A stretch of 26,805 nucleotides of DNA from DATAYF01 sp036272735 (GTDB taxonomy: Bacteria; Chloroflexota; Ktedonobacteria; Ktedonobacterales; Ktedonobacteraceae), in the NCBI GenBank assembly GCA_036272735.1, contig DATAYF010000330.1, positions 1 through 26,805 on the forward strand, read 5' to 3'. The notes under the pieces are model-generated. The model searched no databases. It worked only from the letters and a program-made list of their open reading frames with translations, and was not told where the DNA came from. A program made the translations under genes and the position numbers. Each line of letters opens with the position of its first letter. Position 1 is the first letter of the stretch. Of this stretch, positions 1 to 6,724 are shown in pieces.

Positions 1-252
1 GTGATCCGGCGCATGCTCAGGGTTGTGCGGATGGCGGTACGACATCTGCGGTAGCAGTTTGCGCAATGCCTGAAGCAGATCGAGGTCGGTGCCCGGATCG
101 AGGTCGGCAGTCGTGAGCGCGCATGTGGTGTGGGCCGCGAAAACCACACAGACGCCGCTCTCTTTCTCGGCTGTGTGCAAATATTCCTCGATGTTTTCCG
201 TAATATCGATAACCTGATCTTTACGCCTAGTAGAAACGGTGATTGTTTTCAT
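1..252 (-). CDS. yjbQ: YjbQ/UPF0047 family protein, cut by the window start
   Basis: The first 84 residues read MKTITVSTRRKDQVIDITEN at the start and contain VVFAAHTTCALTTADLDPG and the stretch RHPHNPEHAPDH. These match the UPF0047 (YjbQ) fold, whose conserved His and Asp residues form a small pocket. Family members of about 130-140 residues have weak thiamine-phosphate-synthase-like activity; the physiological role is unsettled. The gene runs off the left edge, so the C-terminal 50 or so residues are not visible. The start at 252 is supported by AGGGAGC just upstream on the minus strand. The gene stands alone here, directly beside the TnpB remnant that follows. Confidence 0.85.
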   Translation of the reverse strand, partial: MKTITVSTRRKDQVIDITENIEEYLHTAEKESGVCVVFAAHTTCALTTADLDPGTDLDLLQALRKLLPQMSYRHPHNPEHAPDH

Positions 253-356
253 TAATTGCTCCCTGGTTTGGTATGATAAATACGACCTAAATAATGGCGC
301 GAAACTATAACGTCATTCCATCCTACCATACGCCCATGGACCAATGTTGTGAAGTA

Positions 357-377
357 CCCCACGGCTAAAGCCGGGGG
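357..377 (-). repeat. IS right-end hairpin, left copy
   Basis: Reads CCCCACGGCTAAAGCC followed by GGGGG on the plus strand, a stem-loop with an AAA loop. It lies just past the tnpB stop (382) on the minus strand. In IS605 and IS1341 elements this place carries the right-end recognition hairpin and the 3' part of the TnpB guide (omega) RNA. It is the exact inverse of the copy at 2259-2279. Confidence 0.7.
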
Positions 378-584
378 CTTCTCAGCTAGCCTGAGCCAAC
401 TGACGGGTGCTACCCACCCAAAGCTTTTTGATGTTGATAGCAGCATTGTGGTCGCGATCCAGTTCACACCCACACGGGCAAGAGTGCCAGCGCTCATCGA
501 GCGTCTTCTTGGCGACTGCACCACAATTGCTGCATGTTTGGCTGGTATATCTGGGATCAACTTTCACCACCTGCACGAACCCGG

Positions 585-1166
585 CTATGAAGCGCTATTC
601 AGGAGAGATATTTGCTGTCTTACGGACAATTGCCATTCTCTATCACATGTGTCCTTTGGTCTTTTTTGAAACTCAATAGCTAGTTTTGCTGGTTCTAATT
701 TCAACCTCAAATAAGGCAACAATGCTTCGAGTACATACATTGCCTGATTGGAAGTGCACCTCCAAGACCAGCAAGGTAAGCAATTGCCCTGACCCGATCC
801 AGACGTTTGTGACAGGTGACCAACACCGAAATCTGATAACAAAGAGTCAAGTAGTGAGCGATAAGTATTGACGATGCCAATTTGAAGCCAGTAATCTACG
901 CGCCCATTAGATCGTCTTGATCCTACTATGGTTACATGCCCTTCTCCATCGAATATCCCTGCATAATACGCTAAAGTGATGGCATCAAGTGAATTCGGCA
1001 TGATGGTATTACGTCGGGTAATTCCTTGCTCCCTTTTTTGTAGCTCCCTTCCAACCGTAACACGATGAACACCAAATAACTTAGCGATATCTTCTAACGA
1101 CTTTCCTTGTTTCCTCATCAATAAGGCCTGCTCAACTTGAATTTCCGTCATTTTATGTACAAGCAT
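585..1166 (-). CDS. LAGLIDADG homing endonuclease with N-terminal helix-turn-helix
   Basis: The 193-residue protein has a resolvase-like helix-turn-helix at about residues 8-45 (QGKSLEDIAKLFGVHRVTVG). A LAGLIDADG motif, YYAGIFDGEGHV, follows at about 67-78, and the second half contains EALLPYLRLKLEPAKLAIEF, usual for this fold. One motif implies it works as a homodimer. The gene is inserted between the RuvC glutamate segment and the zinc ribbon of tnpB, in the same orientation. It ends about two bases before tnpB sequence resumes. Only about 60 non-coding bases precede it and they hold a promoter, so this is a bare gene insertion; there is no room for a group I intron core, and no intein splicing motifs are visible. 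GAGGG lies 12-13 bases before the chosen ATG; a second ATG at 1151 is possible. Confidence 0.75.
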   Translation of the reverse strand: MLVHKMTEIQVEQALLMRKQGKSLEDIAKLFGVHRVTVGRELQKREQGITRRNTIMPNSLDAITLAYYAGIFDGEGHVTIVGSRRSNGRVDYWLQIGIVNTYRSLLDSLLSDFGVGHLSQTSGSGQGNCLPCWSWRCTSNQAMYVLEALLPYLRLKLEPAKLAIEFQKRPKDTCDREWQLSVRQQISLLNSAS

Positions 1167-1197
1167 CGTGGTTTTGTTCCCTCAATTTGATGAGCTT

Positions 1198-1226
1198 ATT
1201 ATACACGATATGTACAGTACTGTCAA
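1198..1226 (-). promoter_or_regulatory. Consensus sigma-70 promoter of the homing endonuclease gene
   Basis: On the minus strand TTGACA (1226-1221), a 17-base spacer and TATAAT (1203-1198) match both hexamers exactly. It sits 32 bases before the endonuclease start, inside the insertion. The palindrome ACAGTACTGT (1214-1223) overlaps the -35 box and could be an operator for the protein's own helix-turn-helix; that last point is speculative. Confidence 0.7.
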
Positions 1227-1773
1227 GTAACTACCTTGTATGCGCACAGTATTTTGCCTTGTATTCGCACAGAGCAATGAATTGATGCCAACCAGCATCC
1301 AATATACTTTTGTTGAGTCCTGACTTTGCGCTGGCGCCATTGTGCAAGTACTTGCCATCCTCATCCTGTTTCGGTTTTGCTCGCTTCGACAGATTGGATG
1401 GGGCAATATCCTCAAAGACAATCGTTTCGTAGGTGTCCACCAACCAACGACTGTGCTTGTGCAAGTAATCATTGCGTTGGTTGCGGGTCTTGCGATGGAG
1501 GCGAGCCACGACCTTGACGGCGATCTCTCGTCGATGACTGCCCCGTTTCTTTCTCGCCAGAGCAGGCTCGTGCTGCTGCTAGTTTCTTCTCTGCTTTGCG
1601 GTAATGTCTTGGGTTCTCGATCACATCGCCAGTGGACAAGGTAGCAAGTTTAGACACTCCTAAGTCAATGCCAATGGCCTCATCAGTGTATGGCAGTCGT
1701 GGTGCTGTCTCGACTTCACAAGCCAAGCATACATACCAGTGTTCACTTTCTCGCTTCACCGTGCAAGTTTTGA

Positions 1774-2271
1774 TGGTGCCTTGCCCATATCGCTGACAGA
1801 CGCCGTGATTTCCTGCACAAACTTTCGACCAGGCTCATACGTGAGAACCAAGTCGTATGTGTTGAGTTGTTGGCGGTGAAGAACATGGTCAAGAACGGAA
1901 GCTTGAGTAAAGCCATCAGCGACGTGGGCTGGTCGGAGTTTGTGTCCCAATTGGAATACAAAGCCGCATGGTATGGACGCACCGTGGTCAAGATTGACCG
2001 CTGGTACCCATCTTCCAAACGCTGCTTTGACTGTGGACATATTCTCGACTCCTTACCGCTTGATGTTCGTTACTGGACCTGCCCCGAATGTGGGGTTGCC
2101 CATGATCGTGACATGAATGCTGCCAAAAACATTGTAGCGGCAGGGCTTGCCGTGCTTGCCTGTCGGGGGTGTGGGAGAGTCTGTAAGACCCGGCGCGGTG
2201 AAAACCAAACCGGGCAAGACTCAAAGAAGCAGGAAACCCAACAAGTGATTGTTGGAATCCCCCGGCTTTAG
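1774..2271 (+). pseudogene. tnpB: tnpB C-terminal fragment
   Basis: Open frame after a TGA at 1771. TnpB sequence begins near 1783-1792 with ADRRRDFLHKLSTRLIRENQ, then VVCVELLAVKNM (RuvC glutamate, with the usual D of EDL replaced by L), AISDVGWSEFVSQLEYKAAW, and a zinc ribbon (CFDCGHILDSLPLDVRYWTCPEC, here cited by its CxxC pairs). It ends with HDRDMNAAKNI (last RuvC aspartate). The N-terminal half and the first catalytic aspartate are missing, so it cannot be an active nuclease. It differs from the minus copy (KIDRWYPSS against KVDPRYTSQ), so the two come from different TnpB lineages that share the same end hairpin. Confidence 0.8.
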
Positions 2272-2279
2272 CCGTGGGG
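2259..2279 (+). repeat. IS right-end hairpin, right copy
   Basis: Exact 21-base inverse of 357-377. It overlaps the tnpB stop codon at 2269-2271, as omega-RNA scaffolds do in this family. Bases after 2279 would be the guide position. Confidence 0.7.
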
Positions 2280-2284
2280 AGCAT

Positions 2285-2699
2285 GTCAACTAATGAGAGA
2301 TCTCCTTCTGCTGCTTCTCATTTCTGCTCTGCTCTCTCGTGGCGGCGAGATGGGCAGGTCGGAAAAGTGAGCACACTCTCCTTTCATAAGCAGATCTAGC
2401 ATGGAAGCTGCATGTATGCGTTTCCGATCCAAGCTGGCCGGGCTTTTTTCTGGATCACATCTCTACCCTACAACACAGATGCAAGATTGGAGGGTAGAAA
2501 GGGCGCAGAGCGTGCGTATGGACATGATAGAGCCATTTCAAGCTCAATCTCTTTGTTTCCTATGCTAGAAAGAGGAGGGAAGATGAGAGAAGTCTCTAAA
2601 ACAACTTGGGGGTTTTACATGGCACTTCGCATTGTTTTGCGCACCATCGACCTGGTCAGGCCCGTAGGGGTCAACGTCGAGCCAGGTGCGCAATGAGTG
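2285..2699. other. Non-coding stretch, possible 37-codon ORF
   Basis: No convincing gene. A strong ribosome-binding-like AGAGGAGGGAAG (2572-2583) precedes ATG 2583, which opens a short frame ending at 2696 (MREVSKTTWGFYMALRIVLR at its start). Its second half coincides with the base-paired element at 2637-2693, so it may be fortuitous. The rest shows no homology that I recognise. Confidence 0.35.
2637..2693. other. Compact paired element of unknown function
   Basis: TTGCGCACC (2637-2645) pairs exactly with GGTGCGCAA (2685-2693). Inside it TCGAC (2647-2651) pairs with GTCGA (2676-2680), leaving a loop with CTGGTCAGG and GTAGGGGTC. An alternative pairing, ACCTGG (2650-2655) with CCAGGT (2682-2687), is mutually exclusive with the outer two stems. 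That could mean a switching RNA. It does not match a tRNA or any riboswitch I know. Confidence 0.35.
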
Positions 2700-2756
2700 G
2701 ATAAGCGGGGCACGCCATAGACCATTGATGAGTGTCTATGGCGTGCCCCGCTTATC
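2700..2756. terminator. Long perfect hairpin, 23-bp arms
   Basis: Arms 2700-2722 and 2734-2756 are exact inverse complements, with an 11-base loop. It lies downstream of hutI on the minus strand and just after the paired element on the plus strand. Neither side has a strong T run, so it is not a textbook intrinsic terminator, though position suggests transcription end or RNA 3'-end protection. Confidence 0.55.
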
Positions 2757-2786
2757 AGCAAATGGACACGCCCAAATACAGTACAA

Positions 2787-2802
2787 CGTTTCACGTGAAA
2801 CG
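2787..2802. promoter_or_regulatory. parS-like ParB binding site
   Basis: CGTTTCACGTGAAACG is a perfect 16-base palindrome. The core GTTTCACGTGAAAC matches chromosomal parS sites of the ParABS system (identical to the Streptomyces-type core, one change per arm from the Bacillus TTCCACGTGGAA core). It lies between the hutI 3' end and the hairpin at 2700-2756. parS sites cluster near replication origins, and the DnaA-box cluster is about 23 kb to the right. No second copy was found in the window. Confidence 0.75.
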
Positions 2803-2831
2803 CTCTATTTTTTGCTATGCAACGCTACTGG

Positions 2832-4124
2832 TCAATCCACAACCAATACGTTTTGCACCAGGTTTGTGCCGAAATGGTAGCCAATTTCCTGGTAATCGCT
2901 GATCGACCAGAAAGCCAACTCGCATTGTTTGCCAGGCTCGATGCTACCAATCTGATCTTGCAGTCCGAGCGCACGGGCCCCATTGATGGTTGTCGCAGTC
3001 AGCGCCTCCTCCAACGTCATATGCATAGAGGACATTGCCAAGCCCAGGATCATCTGCATATTCTCGCAGTACGACGTACCAGGGTTGAAATCGGTCGCCA
3101 GGGCCACGTGCAGACCGCGATCTAACAGGCGGCGTGCCGATGGATAGGGGGTACGCAGCGTGTAAGAACATCCGGGCAGCAGTGTCGCGACAACACCCGC
3201 GTCACGCATAGCATCGAGATCAGCATCGCTGGCAAAGTCGAGATGGTCGGCCGAGGTCGCACCAAGCTCGGCAGCCAGACTCGCACCACCGGAAGGGCTG
3301 AGCTGATCGGCGTGCACCTTCAGCAGATAACCAAGCTCTTTGGCCCGCGTCAAAATAGAGCGGCACTCCTCTAACGTGAAGGCACCACCCTCACAAAATA
3401 CATCGCAGAAACGAGTCAACGCTGTAAATGAGGGCAGCATTTCGTTGACGATAAGCGCGACATATTGCTCGCGCCGGTCTCGATACTCGGGCGGCACAGT
3501 GTGCGCCCCAAGAAACGTGGGAACGACTCGCATTTTTTCGTGCAGCGGTGGAGTACTCTCTTCGTACGCGTTCAAGCCGCTAATAATGCGCAGACACATC
3601 TCTTCGGTGATCGGATCCAGACCATAACCCGTCTTGACCTCCACGGTCGTGGTACCGTGTTTACGCATACTGGCGAGACGCGCCACCGCCAGCGCCGTCA
3701 GTGTTTCAGCACTGGCATTACGCGTTGCCTGCACCGTCGCAAGAATGCCGCTCCCACCACGACCCAGCAACTCGCCATAGCTCACACCCGCGCGGCGCAG
3801 GTGAAATTCAGCGGCACGGCTCCCGGCAAAGACCAGGTGTGTATGCGAATCGACGAAGCCTGGCGTAATTACCGCGCCCTGGGCATCAACGATGGTAATA
3901 CTTTTTTGCACATCTTCGGCGATAGGCTGAAACGTACGACCGACCTCTTCGTCGGGCCCGATCCAGACGATGCGACCATCGTGCACCGCAAGCGCGGCAT
4001 GTGAGATTACCTGCACCGGCCCACTCGCGCCGGGAAGGGTTTGTTGGGCAACGGTCACTAATTGACCGATGTTACGGATAACCGTAGAGGCGACGATGGG
4101 TTGTGGTGAGGATTCGTCTGGCAT
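2832..4124 (-). CDS. hutI: Imidazolonepropionase
   Basis: Hydrolyses 4-imidazolone-5-propanoate to N-formimino-glutamate, the third step of histidine breakdown, in the cytoplasm. The 430 residues match the family's length. Visible motifs are PGFVDSHTHLVFAG (about 88-101, metal-binding H94 and H96), VEVKTGYGL, VHADQLS (His), SADHLDFAS (His) and ALATDFNPGTS (metal aspartate). This is a complete amidohydrolase active site. AAGGAG precedes the start on the minus strand. It is an orphan here: hutH, hutU and a formiminoglutamase are not in the window. It is transcribed divergently from the 4272 gene and ends next to parS. Confidence 0.95.
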   Translation of the reverse strand: MPDESSPQPIVASTVIRNIGQLVTVAQQTLPGASGPVQVISHAALAVHDGRIVWIGPDEEVGRTFQPIAEDVQKSITIVDAQGAVITPGFVDSHTHLVFAGSRAAEFHLRRAGVSYGELLGRGGSGILATVQATRNASAETLTALAVARLASMRKHGTTTVEVKTGYGLDPITEEMCLRIISGLNAYEESTPPLHEKMRVVPTFLGAHTVPPEYRDRREQYVALIVNEMLPSFTALTRFCDVFCEGGAFTLEECRSILTRAKELGYLLKVHADQLSPSGGASLAAELGATSADHLDFASDADLDAMRDAGVVATLLPGCSYTLRTPYPSARRLLDRGLHVALATDFNPGTSYCENMQMILGLAMSSMHMTLEEALTATTINGARALGLQDQIGSIEPGKQCELAFWSISDYQEIGYHFGTNLVQNVLVVD

Positions 4125-4271
4125 AACATTTTCTCCTTTGCAGTATATATCTTCTTTTTTACACGTTATATCACGCGTTGGCGATGGCGTCTACTTGCTC
4201 TCTACAGCGGGATTTGTTACACTGTTCGTAATTAGGCCAAGACCAACAACGACGAGATGAGGAGCGCGCCT

Positions 4272-4526
4272 ATGCGAGCAGTTGATGATAGCAGCCCCAA
4301 GTATGGCGCTGTTCTGCGTATCTTGCGAGACTGGAAGCAACTTCCAGAGAGCGACATTGCGCATCTACTACGTAGCTATCACCTGGTTACCGACGATTTT
4401 CGCGAGATGGAAGAGCAGGGTCTGGTCACGTTATCATTTGTAGGTGATGAGTATATGATTATCCCTACAATGTTGGGCCGGATCTGGCTAGAAGAGCAGG
4501 AGAAAGAGGTGCAGAAACATGGCTAA
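4272..4526 (+). CDS. Small winged-helix-like protein of unknown function
   Basis: An 84-residue protein. LRILRDWKQLPESDIAHLLR and VTDDFREMEEQGLVTLSFVG followed by a short beta stretch (DEYMIIPT) look like a winged helix without an obvious wing extension, but I do not recognise a named family. The ATG at 4272 is chosen over the in-frame ATG at 4257 because AGGAG (4260-4264) lies seven bases before it. The gene overlaps the rhodanese start by eight bases, so the two are translationally coupled and presumably work together, for example as a sensor or adaptor for the sulfurtransferase. That role is inference. Confidence 0.65.
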   Translation: MRAVDDSSPKYGAVLRILRDWKQLPESDIAHLLRSYHLVTDDFREMEEQGLVTLSFVGDEYMIIPTMLGRIWLEEQEKEVQKHG

Positions 4527-4878
4527 TCATAACGAAGAAGCAGAGCAAATTCCTTATAACACGATCAGCGCGGATGAGGCACAGAAGATGATCGCGTCGG
4601 GAGCACACATTATCGATGTGCGCCGTCCCGAGGAGTGGGAGCGTGGGCACATCGCAGAAGCGACGTTAATGCCCGTAGAAGCCGGGATTTACCTGTTTGG
4701 CAATGCGCTGCAAACGTTGAACCTTCCACAAGAGGAGCCTGTCATTTTCACGTGTGCCTCCGGCCACCGTAGTTCCCTGGCTTGCGAGATTGCTCTGCTG
4801 ACAGGCTTACACAACATCTACAATATGCAGAATGGCATGAATGGCTGGCAGTCTCGCGGCCTGCCCATCGAGCGCTAA
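4519..4878 (+). CDS. Single-domain rhodanese-like sulfurtransferase
   Basis: A 119-residue cytoplasmic protein. IDVRRPEEWERGHIAEATLM (about 32-51) is the CH2A-type rhodanese motif, and FTCASGHRSS (77-86) is the active loop with the persulfide-forming cysteine at about 79. The end, MQNGMNGWQSRGLP, is typical of the GlpE/PspE-like group. The protein moves sulfane sulfur between thiols; the true donor is unknown. GAAAGAGGTG precedes the start. It overlaps the upstream small gene. A hairpin, GCAGGAG/CTCCTGC, lies just after its stop (about 4889-4907). Confidence 0.9.
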   Translation: MANHNEEAEQIPYNTISADEAQKMIASGAHIIDVRRPEEWERGHIAEATLMPVEAGIYLFGNALQTLNLPQEEPVIFTCASGHRSSLACEIALLTGLHNIYNMQNGMNGWQSRGLPIER

Positions 4879-4990
4879 CAAAGCGGGTGCAGGAGTGCAA
4901 CTCCTGCCGGGGTGTGGGGTGTCCCCACCATTCTCTTTCCTTACTGGATGAATCAACAACAAAACATAGTATTTTGAGAGGAGACCCATC

Positions 4991-5773
4991 ATGGGTTTAT
5001 TAGAGGGAAAAAAGGCCCTTGTCTTTGGCGTTGCCAATCACCGCTCCATTGCCTGGGCAATCTCGCAGGCCCTCGCCGCCGAAGGAGCACAGTTGGCCCT
5101 GACCTACCAGGAGCGCATGGAGAAGGATGTACGCTACCTGGCAAACAAGCTTCCGGGTACAGAGGTGCTGCCATGCGATGTACAGGACGACGCCCAGCTC
5201 GATGCCACCTTCGCCAGAACCAGCGAACTATTTGATGGTGGCCTGGACATTTTGATTCACTGCGTCGCCTTTGCACCCAAAAGCGAGCTAGACAATCCCT
5301 TTTTGCAGACCACACGCGAAGGTTTCCAGACCGCGCTGGACATCAGCGCCTACTCGCTGGTAGCGCTGGCACGGCGCGCGGCACCACTCATGCAGGTGCG
5401 CGGTGGCGGCAATATGCTGGCCCTGACCTATATGGCGAGTGAGCGCGTCATGCCCAAGTATAACGTTATGGCGGTTGCAAAAGCCGCGCTTGAGTGCAGC
5501 GTACGCTACCTGGCATTCGAGTTGGGTGAGCACAATATTCGAGTCAACGCTATTTCAGCCGGTCCGCTCAATACGCTGGCGGCTCGTGGCGTCTCCGGTC
5601 TCACCGGCTTCCGCAACCAGGTAGAGCAAGTAGCGCCACTACGCCGCAATATCGAACAGAGCGAGGTTGGCGACGCAGCACGTTTCCTATGTAGCGACCT
5701 GGCTCGCGGCATCACGGGCGAGATCATGTTCGTCGATGCTGGCTACAACATTATGGGCACCGGCTCCATGTAG
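4991..5773 (+). CDS. fabI: Enoyl-[acyl-carrier-protein] reductase (NADH)
   Basis: Reduces the enoyl-ACP double bond in the last step of each fatty-acid elongation cycle. The 260 residues match FabI. It has the FabI-type nucleotide site GVANHRSIAWAI (13-24), CDVQDDAQLD, and the catalytic set Y147, Y157 and K164 in the arrangement Y-x6-K (YNVMAVAK). The specificity loop ISAGPLNTLAARG and the C-terminal TGEIMFVDAGYNIMG are also typical. AGGAG precedes the start. It is followed by a bidirectional hairpin terminator and stands as its own unit. Confidence 0.95.
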   Translation: MGLLEGKKALVFGVANHRSIAWAISQALAAEGAQLALTYQERMEKDVRYLANKLPGTEVLPCDVQDDAQLDATFARTSELFDGGLDILIHCVAFAPKSELDNPFLQTTREGFQTALDISAYSLVALARRAAPLMQVRGGGNMLALTYMASERVMPKYNVMAVAKAALECSVRYLAFELGEHNIRVNAISAGPLNTLAARGVSGLTGFRNQVEQVAPLRRNIEQSEVGDAARFLCSDLARGITGEIMFVDAGYNIMGTGSM

Positions 5774-5787
5774 CCAACCAGTCAATC

Positions 5788-5836
5788 AAAGAAAGCGCAT
5801 AACGGCCGGAAAGTTGGTTGTTATGCGCTTTCTTTT
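5788..5836. terminator. Hairpin terminator after fabI
   Basis: AAAGAAAGCGCATAAC (5788-5803) pairs exactly with 5820-5835, with a 16-base loop. The A-rich left edge and T-rich right edge (CTTTCTTTT) make it a fair intrinsic terminator in both directions. Confidence 0.75.
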
Positions 5837-5858
5837 GTATCACTGAGAGAGAGGATTG

Positions 5859-6635
5859 ATGCGCATGGACATATCCAGAGAATACCCTCTTCTTGAATTT
5901 GATGCCGATAGGCAAGCCATGCTTGAACCACACGCCAGAGCCAAAGTCGAAAACGTCCCTACACACGCGGTCGCCTGTTTTTTCCAGGATGTCATTAGCA
6001 CGCTCATCGAGCAACACGACGCCAAACTGCTGTGCGAATGGGACATGGAGATGGGGAAACATTCAGTCTACGAAATCACCTTTCAGGATCAACGACTGGC
6101 CGTATTTCAACCTGGAATGGGAGCGCCGCTGGCAGCAGGCAATTTGGAAGAGATGATTGGCCTGGGTATACGCGCTTGTATCGCTTGTGGAGGCGCGGGC
6201 GTGCTCGATAATAGCATTAACGTCGGTGAGGTCGTCGTCCCCTACGCTGCTGTACGCGACGAGGGCACATCTTATCATTACCTGCCACCAGCGCGAGAGG
6301 TCGAGGCCAATTCCGAAGTGCTAGCCATCATCAAAAACGTATTACAGGCCCACGAGGTTCCCCACCTGCTCACCAAGACCTGGACAACCGATGCACTGTA
6401 TCGTGAGACCCGTGCCAAGATACAACAGCGCAAAGCTGAGGGATGCCAGGTGGTGGAGATGGAGGCGGCATCATTTTTCGCGGTCACCCAGTTCAGGGGT
6501 ATCAAATTTGGACAGTTGCTCTATGGAGGCGACGACGTGGGTAGCGATGAATGGTCCAACCGCAAGTGGCGCACGCATACAATACGTGAGCGCCTCTTCT
6601 GGCTGGCGGCTGAAGCATGCTTGCAAGTGCCGTAA
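5859..6635 (+). CDS. Nucleoside phosphorylase family protein
   Basis: About 258 residues of the PNP/UDP phosphorylase superfamily. FQPGMGAPLAAGNLEEMIGL is the phosphate and ribose site region, CGGAGVLDNSINVGEVVVP is the conserved core, and VVEMEAASFFAVTQFRGI holds the ribose-binding MEAA motif. It would split a purine or uridine nucleoside with phosphate to base and ribose-1-phosphate, in salvage; substrate cannot be told from sequence. The start is uncertain: ATG 5859, the second ATG at 5865, or TTG 5856. GAGG at 5851-5854 fits the first two. It converges on the protease gene. Confidence 0.85.
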   Translation: MRMDISREYPLLEFDADRQAMLEPHARAKVENVPTHAVACFFQDVISTLIEQHDAKLLCEWDMEMGKHSVYEITFQDQRLAVFQPGMGAPLAAGNLEEMIGLGIRACIACGGAGVLDNSINVGEVVVPYAAVRDEGTSYHYLPPAREVEANSEVLAIIKNVLQAHEVPHLLTKTWTTDALYRETRAKIQQRKAEGCQVVEMEAASFFAVTQFRGIKFGQLLYGGDDVGSDEWSNRKWRTHTIRERLFWLAAEACLQVP

Positions 6636-6655
6636 CTACACGTGAGGCCGTTCCC

Positions 6656-6714
6656 GGTGAGGACGGCTTCACCCTCTATGGTAGCGGCCTCCCTTACCGG
6701 GGGCCGTCCTCGCC
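6656..6714. terminator. Inverted repeat between convergent genes
   Basis: GGTGAGGACGGC (6656-6667) pairs with GCCGTCCTCGCC (6703-6714), with one G-T pair. A second arm set, GAGGCCG (6643-6649) with CGGCCTC (6684-6690), would compete. It lies between the nucleoside phosphorylase and protease 3' ends and lacks a T run. Confidence 0.45.
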
Positions 6715-6724
6715 AGGGTCATCC

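Larger units (their letters stand above)
382..1797 (-). pseudogene. tnpB: tnpB, frameshifted and split by a homing endonuclease gene
   Basis: Read on the minus strand, RYGQGTIKTCTVKRE starts near 1797 and continues into IGIDLGVSK (first RuvC aspartate) and ENPRHYRKAEKKLA. A frameshift near 1555-1572 moves the frame to LARKKRGSHRREIAVKVVAR, HRKTRNQRNDYLHK, TIVFEDI (RuvC glutamate) and SILDAGWHQFIALCEYKAKY. The frame then stops at TAG (1231-1233). The missing tail resumes at about 590 as GFVQVVKVDPRYTSQTCSNC, then the second zinc cysteines and LDRDHNAAINI (last RuvC aspartate), ending at 382. All three catalytic residues exist but in three pieces. The intervening 640 bases are the endonuclease gene at 585-1166. 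The N-terminal third is absent at the junction with the other tnpB. Confidence 0.8.
349..2284. mobile_element. Chimeric IS200/IS605-type (IS1341-like) tnpB element with inverted ends
   Basis: Two incomplete tnpB genes face outward from a junction at about 1783-1797. Each ends in the hairpin typical of IS605-family right ends, at 357-377 on the left and 2259-2279 on the right. The two are exact 21-base inverted copies. No tnpA (Y1 transposase) and no left end is present. The simplest reading is that two related elements recombined, or one inserted into the other, leaving two right halves joined head to head. Neither tnpB is intact, so the element is not autonomous. Confidence 0.75.

Noticed and set aside
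585..1230. Group I intron or intein in tnpB
   Set aside because: Fewer than 70 non-coding bases are available and they form a promoter; no splicing motifs, and the upstream tnpB frame stops at once.
1326..1644. Open plus-strand frames over the minus-strand tnpB
   Set aside because: They are antisense to recognisable TnpB sequence and have no ribosome site or known family.
1756..2040. Open minus-strand frame opposite the plus-strand tnpB
   Set aside because: Its translation is antisense of TnpB; the true minus tnpB homology uses another frame and ends near 1797.
2637..2693. tRNA, because of seven-base outer stem
   Set aside because: Too short, no anticodon arm and no T-loop motif.
2686..3125. 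Two plus-strand frames near parS and the hutI 3' end
   Set aside because: One encodes the long hairpin; the other is antisense to hutI.
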